From assembly GCA_024138025.1 (NCBI GenBank), contig JAMXBD010001362.1, positions 326,777 to 390,776 of the forward strand: 64,000 nt of DNA, written 5' to 3'. Under the pieces are notes generated by a model. It was not told the DNA's origin and did not search any database. It worked only from the letters and a program-made list of their open reading frames with translations. Origin of the DNA: Combretum micranthum (taxonomy: Eukaryota; Streptophyta; Magnoliopsida; Myrtales; Combretaceae). How positions within the stretch are numbered: position 1 is the stretch's first letter; the number at the start of each line of letters is the position of its first letter. Of this stretch, positions 47,381-57,420 are shown in pieces. The position numbers and the translations under genes were made by a program.

Positions 47381-47600
47381 TAGACATAACATACTATTAA
47401 TCTATATAGGCAATACAATTATCATTCATTTACATGACTTGGCAATCCAATCATGTAATTTGGTCAAATGCAAATATGTTTCCAAGACCCATACATGCAT
47501 ATCACTTTCATATCCTATGTCCTAATATTACAAGCACAAGCAATGTTATAATCATAGGAATACTCACTTTGTCATGACTAAGAATGAAAGTAGTTCTTTG
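47380..47600 (-). repeat. Family A copy 6, distal part
   Basis: The block around CATACATGCATATCACTTTC and ATTACAAGCACAAGCAATG, followed by ACTCACTTTGTCATGA, matches 18150-18240 and the reverse complement of 3590-3680. Confidence 0.5.
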
Positions 47601-49940
47601 GTTATAAGTCATCTAGCCCAGACTCTCTTGAATACAAGAAGAATTTTGAGAAATGTGTAAGAAATAGCTATTGTTATCAGTTCCATAAGTTAAAATACAA
47701 TTGTTGCAGGTGCAAATTTGCTGGTAAAGTTAGGTGCAGGAGCACCATGGACCTATAAATACAAAACCGGCTAGTGGTGCACACAGGGGTAGTCTGTTGC
47801 TGTTGCTACTATTTTGATGTTTAAGTTAGTTGTGGGCCTTGAGAGAAGAGGAAATCAACAAGATGGTGCCAACGAATATTAGATCATATATCACATATGT
47901 TTGGCGTGAGAGTCTATTTATAGATGCTGTCCATAATAGAATGGAGGCTCACAGAATATTTGCATTCCATGTATCATATCCCCAAATCTATTAGCTGACC
48001 TGGACTTGAGGTGAGTAATAGCATTGAGTATAGAGGTGGCTAGACTGAAGTTTGTTCTCTTGAGGGGATAAAGGGCATTGAGCATGTTGCCATGGGCCTC
48101 ATGTGGAGTCGCATCCACTGAGACCGTGTCACTATAGGCCTCCATATGAAGAGTTATCACTAAGATCATGTGAGACCTTGGTCCTCATGGAGACCTAGGT
48201 CCTTATCAAGCACAAGGATTAGGCTAAGACCTTAGCATGGCTAGGCCTTAGTGAGAAAGATCAAGGATGCCTTCATGGGCTAGAGGTTTTCTTGGCCAAG
48301 TATCTGGAGAGCTTCTCATGGTCTTACTGGTTTATTGGGCATTATAGACCCTGAGTAGATATTCCCTATCAACAACATTAGTTCAAATTTTCTACATTTT
48401 TAACATTAAATCTTTAATCTTGTATATTTGTTTCCTTTTAAGTTATGGTTTTTTGAGTAATGTATAATGGTTGATTTTTTTTAACCAAATAAAGTCTAGA
48501 CGACATTGATTTAGCTAAGGTCAGTTAATTATTTAATTTATTCTATTGTTAATTTGTACTGATTTCTTATTTTGTGATATGTGGGTTTTTGTAATACGAT
48601 TTTAATGTATAAGTAGTCGATTTCACTTTGTTTTTTAGTAATTTCCATGGTAATATTACTTTTATCAAAAGGAAGCTCTAAGGTATTGAAGGAAGTAGAT
48701 TCTATTCGGAACTCAAATATTTTGTTACTATTTTTTATTTGTGAAATATCTTGATCGTTTTAATCTGTTTTTGACTTATAAATAGTCAATTTCATACATT
48801 TATTCAAGTACTTTCTATTGGTAATATTATTTTTAATAAATGAAAGCTATAGGGCACTAGAACATGTGGGTCAGATTACGAAATACCTATTTCTTGCTTA
48901 AATAAATTTTTCCAACTTCTTTTACTTCAATTTACTCCTAAGTCATTCCCTATTGAGCCATATAGCTGAAATATATGATTTCCATGATTTAGAATACAAC
49001 TCTCATAATTCGCCGGCCCCACTCCACCAAAAAAAAAAAAAAAAGGAGAATACAACTCTCTTATAGTTGGATCTTTTCCTCTTTGAATTTCTATCAACTT
49101 CTATAATAGTTCATTTACACTTCAGGATTTCAATATATCACTAAGTTAGATGTTTAATCCTTAATTCTTACTTTATTAAGTTCTCAAATATATAAGAAAA
49201 TTGTTTTTCTCCTTTGGAATTCTTGAACTTCTTGGCCTAATCAACAAAATAAATGGACTTACATTGCTTATCACTATTTTGTCAAGTGTGGTGTATAGCT
49301 AAGCCTTTGAGTATATTAGAATTGAATCCACCAAGTGTTATTTATATTATCTTCTTTAGATATCCAAAACTTCTTATTCTTCAAGTTTAACTAATCTTTA
49401 CATTGTTCTTAAACTTAAATGCTAGCCCATTAATTTAGGCTAAGAAATCATTAACAACATGGACTATTATCTTCCTTACTTCATTAGCAATTTTGGTTAA
49501 CTCATAGAAACATCTCACAATACTTTATTTTCCAATTCTTCTCCCAAATATAATAAATCATGAATTTTATGAGATATTAAATTACTAAATGTTATCAATA
49601 GATTTATTTACTTTCATGCTAAAACAAAATTTTCACTACCTTCACTACCAAGTGATTTATCACCTAATTAAGCTATGGAATCATTACATTTATTGGCTCT
49701 TTTTCCCTACCTTGTCTTATTGATTCTCAACCAAATGGAGATGGGGATTACTATAGGATTTTACTTTATCCTATTTGGTGATGAGTTGTTTGTCTTATGT
49801 ATATAACACCCCATGTTAGGATATTTATTCCTTTATTTCAACTACATAAATGGAAGGATAACTTGCTTACATAAATTCAACTAGCTTTTTGGAGTGGGAA
49901 AAAGCCACACAAAGCTTTACCTTCTTGTATTTCTATTGGT
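47601..49940. other. Intergenic, no supported gene
   Basis: AT-rich sequence with a more GC-rich patch at about 47750-48350 that has a minus-strand open frame (47918-48169). I do not recognise it, and it shows no codon or domain pattern I can name. A poly-A run lies near 49029-49044. Confidence 0.4.
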
Positions 49941-50095
49941 TGCATGGAAGTACGATAGCTAACAGAATGAGGATGTTAAATAAGGAAAGAATGTTATCCA
50001 CCTTTGCTTCTTTCTATTGTATGCATGGAAGTGGGATAGCTTACCAAATGAGGATGTTAAGTGGGGGAAAGAGTGTTATCCTTCTTTGCTTCTTA
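49941..50095 (+). repeat. Tandem repeat, 81-bp unit, two copies
   Basis: TGCATGGAAGTACGATAGCT at 49941 and TGCATGGAAGTGGGATAGCT at 50022 start two similar units (GAGGATGTTAA, GTTATCC and TTTGCTTCTT are shared). The period is a multiple of three and the plus frame 49889-50098 stays open through both, but no protein family is recognised. Confidence 0.75.
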
Positions 50096-51244
50096 TAGAC
50101 GTGAACAGCTAAAACAAGAGAAGAATATAAATTAAAAAAAAAAAAAAAACATGTGTTGACTCAATGCCTAAATTAAGAGGGATAGAGGTACTATGGGGCC
50201 TTCAACTTGAGGATGAATTTCTGACCCTTCCTCTACCTTTTTCTGTGTGTGGAACAACTAGAAGGAAGGTGGAAATTTCTTAAAGAACGAGGATGGGAAT
50301 TGTGTTGAGTAAAGAGCATAAATTTATCTTAATGTGCTTCCTTTTGTCTAGCAGTCACTTTGGTGGTTTAGAAGAAGAAAAAGGCAAGTTTAAGAGTTGA
50401 TTTTAGCAGGCTTTAATTGGTTTTTGAGGGGCAGAAGATAGCCTATTATTGTACTTATTTGATTTGGAAAATCTTAAGTACATTGGCAATAGAGTTTAGT
50501 GTCCTTTTTAGGTAACTTCAAGATATAACTTGTCAAATTTTATTGTCCTTTCCTTCTTGTGTAGATGGCAATAGCTAGATATGGGGATTTGCAGAGCCAA
50601 AATGTGACTAAATTAGTTAGGTTTGGATTATATTAGTTAAACGGAGAATTTGAGTTAAATTGGGGTGCTTTTAGGGTGTTATGCATGCTCCTTCGGGGAG
50701 CTCCAAGTGTACCTATTGCTTTGGTTAATTTTACATGAGTGATTTGATATGTATGTGAATTAAATTTGATCAATATGAGTTCTATTCTCAAGTAAAATTG
50801 TCATGCGATAAATTTTATCTTACGCAATTTAGGCTTTTCGGAAATATTGCTTAATTTTCTGTTGTTCGTTATAGTAGTGATATAATTTATTAATTATTTT
50901 GTAAGATTGATTTATCATTGTATAGTCATCGTTTCGGACCTAAGAAATATTATTGGTTCCTCGATTGGGAAGTGGAATCATTAGCTAATGTTTGGGACGC
51001 ATCGATTTGAGTTTAGGACATAAAAGTAGAATTTACAATAAGTTGACTCACCAAGTTGACATTTGAAATTTTTATTGGTTTACGGACGCTTATATAACTT
51101 ATTGATTATGTGTATAGATGTGTTATATACAAACATATACATTTTTTAAATATTTATAATGTGCTCATAGCAATTGATAGCAGCATAATTCGGATAGTAG
51201 CCATGAGTGGATTTCAAACTTTTAATTACACACTTGAATTGGAG
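50096..51244. other. Intergenic, no supported gene
   Basis: AT-rich unique sequence up to the target site of the young gypsy element. I see no gene or clear repeat. Confidence 0.4.
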
Positions 51245-51249
51245 AGATA

Positions 51250-51718
51250 TGTTACAAGACGCAAGAGAGACAGTCCACAATGGCATAAGGATTACATCAT
51301 GCATTAACAGATCTAGTGTTGAGAACAATAGATCTAGTGTTGAATGTAACAGATATAGTTAGGAACTAACAGATCTGGTTGGAAATAACAGATCTAGTTA
51401 CAAGTAGTGTTAAACAGTTCATTGTACGAAGATGTAAAACGAGATCTATAAATAAAGAAAATAACATACAGAGGGGACATGAGATTTTATCCCCAGAAAG
51501 TTACTCGCTTGAGTGCTTGGAGACCGCTCATCTCGAACTGAGCTTTATCATTCACCTGCACATATTAACAAACATTAGCGATAGCACAGATATCTCGGAG
51601 AAGGACACGAGAGAGAAAGGAGACTTAGCTGTTGATAGTAGCCGACTGTGAGAGCAAGATTAGGGTTTGAGTGTATTACTTACGTAGAAGTTGAGTCGTG
51701 TGGGCTTGGGCCCTATTA
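51250..51718 (+). repeat. 5' LTR of the young gypsy element
   Basis: The 469-bp LTR starts TGTTACAAGACGC and ends GGGCCCTATTA. It contains five degenerate AACAGATCTAG motifs (51306, 51326, 51348, 51368, 51387) about 20 bp apart, then a TATA-like TATAAATA at 51447-51454, the likely core promoter. The boundary is set by the AGATA target duplication and by comparison with the 3' LTR. It is followed at 51721 by TGGTGCTCTCGTGATC, which occupies the primer-binding-site position; I cannot assign the primer tRNA. Confidence 0.92.
51447..51454 (+). promoter_or_regulatory. TATA box in the gypsy 5' LTR
   Basis: TATAAATA lies inside the LTR, downstream of the phased AGATCT repeats and about 320 bp before the gag ATG at 51772. 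The position suits an LTR U3 promoter. The same sequence recurs in the 3' LTR. No transcript evidence is available from the sequence alone. Confidence 0.5.
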
Positions 51719-51771
51719 TTTGGTGCTCTCGTGATCTCGAACTGTCGATGGTAACTACAAGACAATAAAAA

Positions 51772-52311
51772 ATGGCATCAGATATGGAGCAAATCAAGAG
51801 TATGTTCGTGGCTCTACAGCAACAGCAGCACCAGTTTGAACAGCATTCTAATGCTATATTGCAAGATCTATCAAAAAGAATGGAGCAATTGGAATTGCAG
51901 GTACCTCACACTCAACATTCTATCGGTACAGAGCATGATCCTCTTATTTCCAGTCCTTCATTTGCTACATATGATGAGAATTTGGCTAAGGCAATCAAAC
52001 TAGAATTGCCTAAGTTTTCGGGAGAGGGAGTCAAGATTTGGACTTATCAAGCTACTCAGTTTTTTAATTTCTATAAGTGGAGGATCAGCAGCGCATTACC
52101 ATCTCTTCGTTCGCTATGATGGGTGCTGCAGCAGAGTGGTTTAAGTGGATGCATTTGAAGGCCATTTAACTAATTGGTCCGAATTCTTGAATGCTTTGGT
52201 CATTCGCTTTGGACCTTCTGAATATGAGGATCCTCAGGGTGAATTGTTCAAATTGAAACAGGAGGGTTCAGTAGAACATTACCAGTCTCAATTTGAAGCT
52301 TAGCCAATCAG
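51772..52311 (+). pseudogene. gag (capsid) of the young gypsy element, frameshifted
   Basis: The first open segment starts at ATG 51772 (MASDMEQIKSMF) and has a Gln-rich coiled-coil-like N-terminus, then the retrotransposon gag signature ELPKFSGEGVKIW. This frame is lost near 52077. The capsid homology continues in other frames (SSFAMMGAAAEWF, then NWSEFLNALVIRFGPSEYEDP, then EHYQSQFEA) and finally joins the long frame at about 52301 (LANQVVGLSGSF). Three separate 1-nt-type shifts are therefore needed to read the capsid. Either the copy is dead or the assembly has small indel errors. Gag would form the particle that packages the RNA. Confidence 0.8.
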
Positions 52312-54873
52312 GTGGTGGGTCTTTCTGGTTCCTTCTTGCTCAGCTGCTATATTTCGGGTTTAAAACCTGCAATCAAAAGGGAATTGCAAATAGCAAGACC
52401 CTCGACATTAGTTCAAGCAATGGCTTTAGCTAAATTACATGAAGCAAAGCTGGGGGAACGTTTTGCGCACAACAAATCAGTAAGTCATCCTTCAAATTCT
52501 TTCTCTTCTAGATCTATTCAACTATTACCACAATCTACTGTTCATAATCCTTCTATTCAGAATAGCAGCACTATACAATCTTCTAAAACCACATTACCTA
52601 TTAGAAGATTAACTCAAGAAGAAGTGAATAGTAGAAGAGAAAAAGGATTGTCTTTTAATTGTGATGAGAAATATCATCGCAATCATAAGTGTAAGGCTAA
52701 GTTTCTGTTGTTAATAGAGCATGTTGAGGAGGAAGGTCCATTGGACGAATTATTGGAGGATTGTGGGGAGGAGAGTAGTGTGGACATGGCAGCTGTTAGT
52801 TTTCATGCTCTAAATGGAGCCATTTTGCCTCAGACATTGAAATTCTCAGGCAAAATTAATCACAAGCCTGTTTCTATTTTAGTAGATTCGGGAAGTACTC
52901 ATAATTTTGTTCAACCCAGATTAGTCAAATACTTAGGGTTGATTGTGTCTCCTGCTCCTAGGTTTCAAGTACTAACAGGAAACGGAGGCAAGTTGGAATG
53001 TGAGGGCAAAAGTGTAGATGTTTCAATGATGATTCAGGGTATTCAATTTTCGGAAACATTCTATTTACTGCCTATACATGGGGCTGATGTAGTGTTGGGA
53101 GTTCAGTGGTTACAAAGTTTGGGGCCTATTACTATTGATTACAGTAAATCAATGATGCAATTTATGAAAGAGGGCTTACCTGTTACTTTAAAGGGTGAAT
53201 CTGCAATGACTCATCAAATTTCTTGTCATCAACTCCGTCGGTTGGTGTCTACAGATTCATTACTGTATTGTTTCCAGATTGTGGCTCAGACGGATCAAAT
53301 TGAGACTTCACAGAGTTTCACCAGTAATACTGCTTTACAAGCAATATTAGGCAAATACTCTCGTGTCTTCGAGACACCATCATCATTGCCCCCACTACGG
53401 TCTGTTCAGCACAAAATACATCTCCAAACAGGCACTCAGCCTATCAATGTTAAGCCCTATCGTTATCCTCATTTTCAGAAATCTGAAATAGAGAAACAGG
53501 TGAGTGAGATGCTGCAACAAGGAATAATTGAACCTAGTACTAGTCCATTTTCCTCACCAGTGTTATTGGTGAAGAAAAAGGATGGATCTTGGCGGTTTTG
53601 CATTGACTACCGTGCTTTAAACAATGTTACTGTTAAAGATATGTTTCCCATACCTACTGTGGATGAGCTTATTGATGAATTGTTTGGAGCAACCATTTTT
53701 TCTAAGTTGGATCTTCGTTCAGGGTACCATCAGATTCGAATGGCTTCCACAGATGTGGAGAAAACGGCCTTTCGGACACATGAAGGGCATTACCAGTTTT
53801 TGGTCATGCCATTTGGTCTAAGCAACGCCCCTGCCACTTTTCAGTCAATCATGAACTCTATTTTTCGGCCATTCTTAAGGAAATTCGTCATTGTTTTTTT
53901 TGACGATATCCTGGTTTATAGCCCATCAGTGGAATTACATTTGGAACACTTGTCCAAAGTATTACAAGTTTTGATTGATAATACTTTTTATTTGAAACAG
54001 AATAAGTGTTCTTTTGGGGTGTCTCGGATTGAATACTTGGGCCACATTGTATCACAAAAAGGAGTTGAACCTGATCCTTTGAAAGTGACTGCAGTTAAGG
54101 ATTGGCAATTACCCTCAAATATAAAACAATTGAGAGCTTTCCTGGGACTATCAGGATATTATCGAAGATTCATTCGTGGATATGCAACGATTGCATCTCC
54201 CATGACAGATATGCTGCAGAAGGATAAGTTTGACTGGACAACAGAAGGCATTCATGCTTTCAATATTTTAAAGCAGGCACTTGTTGATGCTCCTATTTTG
54301 GCTTTGCCAGATTTTTCAAAGCCATTTGAAGTAGAAACAGACGCATCAGGAACAGGCATTGGTGCTGTTTTATTACAAAACAAGCATCCTATTTCTTATT
54401 TTAGCAAAAAGTTACCTCCTCATATGCACAAACAATCTACATATGTGAGGGAACTGTATGCAGTCGAAGCTGTCAAGAAATGGAGGCACTATTTGTTGGG
54501 ATCTCATTTTATCATCAAAACTGATCATAAGAGTTTGAAAGAATTACTGACTCAAGTAATTCAAACCCCAGAACAACAAAAGTTTCTGACGAAACTCATA
54601 GGCTATGATTATTCTATAGTCTATAAGGCTGGTATTGAGAATCAAGTGGCTGATTCTCTATCTAGACAGCATGAGGGTGCCTCTTATTTGGGTATTTCGG
54701 GCCCTGTTCATTCTTATTTGGAACAACTTCGTTCTGAATATACTCTTTTGCCTGAATTTAGGCAGTTTATTTCAGAGATGGCCCAGGGTAGTATTTCTCT
54801 GACTGGTTTGCAGTGGCATAATGGTTATTATATTACCACACGAGATTATATTTGGTTCCTCAGTCGGCTTTAA
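52312..54873 (+). CDS. gag C-terminus, protease, reverse transcriptase and RNase H of the young gypsy element
   Basis: An 853-residue open frame; its first ATG is internal, since the frame is open back to about 52301. It begins with the end of the capsid domain (about 1-45). Residues about 110-127 hold a gag zinc knuckle of the FNCDEKYHRNHKC type in which the first Cys is replaced by Ser. The aspartic protease site VDSGSTHNF is at about 190. Reverse transcriptase follows (about 370-560), with KLDLRSGYHQI, MPFGLSNAPATFQ and the catalytic FFDDILVYS at about 530. RNase H starts near 672 (ETDASGTGIGA) and ends with NQVADSLSRQ. The frame stops at 54873; homology continues in another frame from about 54843, consistent with a single missing base. 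It lies between a broken gag and the integrase frame. Confidence 0.9.
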   Translation: MVGLSGSFLLSCYISGLKPAIKRELQIARPSTLVQAMALAKLHEAKLGERFAHNKSVSHPSNSFSSRSIQLLPQSTVHNPSIQNSSTIQSSKTTLPIRRLTQEEVNSRREKGLSFNCDEKYHRNHKCKAKFLLLIEHVEEEGPLDELLEDCGEESSVDMAAVSFHALNGAILPQTLKFSGKINHKPVSILVDSGSTHNFVQPRLVKYLGLIVSPAPRFQVLTGNGGKLECEGKSVDVSMMIQGIQFSETFYLLPIHGADVVLGVQWLQSLGPITIDYSKSMMQFMKEGLPVTLKGESAMTHQISCHQLRRLVSTDSLLYCFQIVAQTDQIETSQSFTSNTALQAILGKYSRVFETPSSLPPLRSVQHKIHLQTGTQPINVKPYRYPHFQKSEIEKQVSEMLQQGIIEPSTSPFSSPVLLVKKKDGSWRFCIDYRALNNVTVKDMFPIPTVDELIDELFGATIFSKLDLRSGYHQIRMASTDVEKTAFRTHEGHYQFLVMPFGLSNAPATFQSIMNSIFRPFLRKFVIVFFDDILVYSPSVELHLEHLSKVLQVLIDNTFYLKQNKCSFGVSRIEYLGHIVSQKGVEPDPLKVTAVKDWQLPSNIKQLRAFLGLSGYYRRFIRGYATIASPMTDMLQKDKFDWTTEGIHAFNILKQALVDAPILALPDFSKPFEVETDASGTGIGAVLLQNKHPISYFSKKLPPHMHKQSTYVRELYAVEAVKKWRHYLLGSHFIIKTDHKSLKELLTQVIQTPEQQKFLTKLIGYDYSIVYKAGIENQVADSLSRQHEGASYLGISGPVHSYLEQLRSEYTLLPEFRQFISEMAQGSISLTGLQWHNGYYITTRDYIWFLSRL

Positions 54874-56222
54874 TTCCTTCTTTGTTGACTGAGTACCATG
54901 CTACACCTAGTGCAGGGCATTTTGGAGTGGAGAAGACTTATCGGAAACTTTCAGCTGATTTTTATTGGAAGGGAATGAGAGCTCAGATTGAGAAGTTTGT
55001 CAGGGAGTGTCCCATTTGTCAACATGTGAAATACGCTACCAGATTTCCTGCAGGGTTACTCAATCCTTTGCCTATTCCACAAAGGATTTGGGAAGATATT
55101 TCGATGGATTTCATAACTTGTTTACCCACTTCTCAAGGGTATACAGTTATCTTTGTGGTAGTGGATAGATTGAGCAAGTATTGTCATGTAGGCCCTTTGG
55201 CCACTCATTTTACTGCCAGCAAAGTTGCTCAATTATTTTTACAAATGATTGTCAAACTTCATGGTTTCCCTAAGACAATTATATCTGACCGGGACTCAGT
55301 GTTTATGAGCAAGTTCTGGCAAGAACTTTTTCGTTTAAGTGGCACTAAACTTGCTATGAGTAGTGCATATCATCCTCAAACGGATGGTCAAACTGAAGTA
55401 TTAAACAGGATTATTCAACAGTATTTGCGATGCTTTGTTATGGATACTCCTAAGCTTTGGGTTAAATTTCTTCCTTGGGCTGAGTATTCCTACAATACTT
55501 CAGTGCATAGTGGGGCTCAGGTGTCTCCTTTTGAAATTGTATATGGTAGACCTCCACCATCTATTCCTGCTTATATTAAAGGCTCTACTGCTAATGATGC
55601 AGTGGATCAGGAGCTCAGTACTCGTGATCAGATTTTAGAGTCACTTAAGCAGAATTTGCTTAAAGCTCAACAACAGATGAAACACTATGCAGACCAACGC
55701 AGATTGGATGTTCAATTTCATCCAGGAGATCTGGTGTATGTGAGACTACAGCCATATAAACAAATTTCAGTATCGAAGGAGTTTACTCATAAACTCTCCA
55801 AGCGATATTATGGACCTTTTCTGGTGGTTCAGAGAATTGGGCAATCTGCTTATAAGCTTCAATTGCCTCAGGGGTCGCGGATTCATGATGTTTTCCATGT
55901 CTCGGTTTTGAAACGAGCACATGGACTTAATATGCCCTCGTCAGATTTACCTTTACAGGAGGTTGATGGACATCCTGTCTTACAACCCCTGTGTATTATA
56001 GGTTCGAGGGTTATTACTAAGCATGGAGATGCTGTGCGACAAGTTTTAGTCCAGTGGACTGGTCTACCTCCTGAAGAGACTACATGGGAAGACTATGACC
56101 AATTTCGAGCTATCTATTCCGACATCAACCTTGAGGACAAGGTTTCTTTTCACGAGGAGGCAAATGTTACAAGACGCAAGAGAGACAGTCCACAATGGCA
56201 TAAGGATTACATCATGCATTAA
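54852..56222 (+). CDS. Integrase with GPY/F domain and chromodomain of the young gypsy element
   Basis: A 456-residue frame continuing pol after a one-base shift. The N-terminal zinc-binding HHCC module is visible (H near residue 16, a second His in AGHFGV, then CPIC near 51-54). The DDE core has Asp in SMDFITCLP (about 85), Asp in SDRDSVF (about 146) and Glu in DGQTEVLN (about 182). The GPY/F motif is KRYYGPFLVV (about 320). The C-terminus is chromodomain-like (QVLVQWTGLPPEETTWEDY, about 395-413), a module thought to target integration to heterochromatin. The reading frame runs into the 3' LTR and ends in it at 56222, overlapping the LTR start at 56165. The given ATG is within the frame, not a natural start; natural translation would be as a gag-pol polyprotein. 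Confidence 0.9.
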   Translation: MVPQSALIPSLLTEYHATPSAGHFGVEKTYRKLSADFYWKGMRAQIEKFVRECPICQHVKYATRFPAGLLNPLPIPQRIWEDISMDFITCLPTSQGYTVIFVVVDRLSKYCHVGPLATHFTASKVAQLFLQMIVKLHGFPKTIISDRDSVFMSKFWQELFRLSGTKLAMSSAYHPQTDGQTEVLNRIIQQYLRCFVMDTPKLWVKFLPWAEYSYNTSVHSGAQVSPFEIVYGRPPPSIPAYIKGSTANDAVDQELSTRDQILESLKQNLLKAQQQMKHYADQRRLDVQFHPGDLVYVRLQPYKQISVSKEFTHKLSKRYYGPFLVVQRIGQSAYKLQLPQGSRIHDVFHVSVLKRAHGLNMPSSDLPLQEVDGHPVLQPLCIIGSRVITKHGDAVRQVLVQWTGLPPEETTWEDYDQFRAIYSDINLEDKVSFHEEANVTRRKRDSPQWHKDYIMH

Positions 56223-56636
56223 CAGATCTAGTGTTGAGAACAACAGATCTAGTGTTGAATGTAACAGATATAGTTAGGAACTAACAGATCTGGTTGGAAA
56301 TAACAGATCTAGTTACAAGTAGTGTTAAACAGTTCATTGTACGGAAGATGTAAAACGAGATCTATAAATAAAGAAAATAACATACAGAGGGGACATGAGA
56401 TTTTATCCCCAGAAAGTTACTCGCTTGAGTGCTTGGAGACCGCTCATCTCGAACTGAGCTTTATCATTCACCTGCACATATTAACAAACATTAGCGATAG
56501 CACAGATATCTCGGAGAAGGACACGAGAGAGAGAAAGGAGACTTAGCTGTTGATAGTGGCCGACTGTGAGAGCAAGATTAGGGTTTGAGTGTATTACTTG
56601 CGTAGAAGTTGAGTCGTGTGGGCTTGGGCCCTATTA
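56165..56636 (+). repeat. 3' LTR of the young gypsy element
   Basis: The 472-bp LTR is nearly identical to 51250-51718; the 3-bp length difference is explained by the two indels. It ends CCCTATTA immediately before the target duplication AGATA at 56637-56641. It supplies the stop codon region of the integrase frame. Confidence 0.92.
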
Positions 56637-56641
56637 AGATA

Positions 56642-57420
56642 ACGATGGTTTCAATCAATTCGAGGAATGCAGCATGTATAGACACTGAATAGCAGCTGCA
56701 AAGGTTGAACCAAACAGCACGAGAACTGAGACCATGATGACTATTAAAGATTCATCCTTTAAGGCTGCTCAATCGAGCTCAGCTTTTGAATCTAAGTAAC
56801 AATAATGTACTTCCAAGCTGAATTGAGAATCAAATTCAAGTTATAAAATGGAGAATCGAAGCATTTCATGTGCAACAGCCCTTGTACAATAATTGAAACA
56901 CCCAAGAAGTGCAGAAGAACAAAAGTAAAGAGTGCAATTTATATGAAGCTACTAAATTGCCCTTAAAAAGAGATGAAATTTAAAACAACACCATGTAAGA
57001 TAGGGTAATTTAGTCATAGTATTATATTTTTCTTTCATGTAATTTCCTTTATACTAATCAAATATTGAGAAAAAGGTAATATTTCCACTACTTTTTTTTC
57101 ATCCCGCTTATCATGTCTAAATAAAAGTATATTATTTTCTTTTCTCTCTTTTTCTTTGCACAATTTTCCTTAGTTTCTACTTTCTTAAGAGGTTGCCAAA
57201 CCGTCATGTCGGATAGTAAATGGGAGCAGTGAAAATGATAGAAATATAATTGATATCATATTAATTAAGATAATTATTACACTGCAGCTTTTGATAAAAT
57301 GGTTTAATAAGATGCCACGTACATGTGTACATCATATATGGATAGCAAACACATTTCTTTTGTCATTTGATTACAATGACTTGACATATATAGGTTTACT
57401 AATAATCATTTAACTTTAGA
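56642..57420. other. Intergenic, downstream of the Pro-X carboxypeptidase gene
   Basis: Unique AT-rich sequence between the young gypsy insertion and the carboxypeptidase stop codon. It should contain the 3' UTR and polyadenylation region of the minus-strand gene. I see no other gene. Confidence 0.5.

Larger units (their letters stand above)
51250..56636 (+). mobile_element. Young Ty3/gypsy chromovirus (Reina-like), near-complete
   Basis: Two LTRs, 51250-51718 and 56165-56636, flank a gag-pol interior in the order gag, zinc knuckle, protease, reverse transcriptase, RNase H, integrase and chromodomain, which is the chromovirus order. A perfect 5-bp target duplication AGATA lies at 51245-51249 and 56637-56641. 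By eye the LTRs differ at three substitutions (51328 region C/T, the GTAGCC/GTGGCC site, and TTACTTACG/TTACTTGCG) and two small indels (1 and 2 bp). LTR ends are TG...TA rather than TG...CA. Despite the recent insertion implied by the LTRs, gag has about three frameshifts and pol one. The lineage assignment rests on remembered RT and integrase patterns (FFDDILVYS, QQYLR) and is tentative. Confidence 0.93.
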
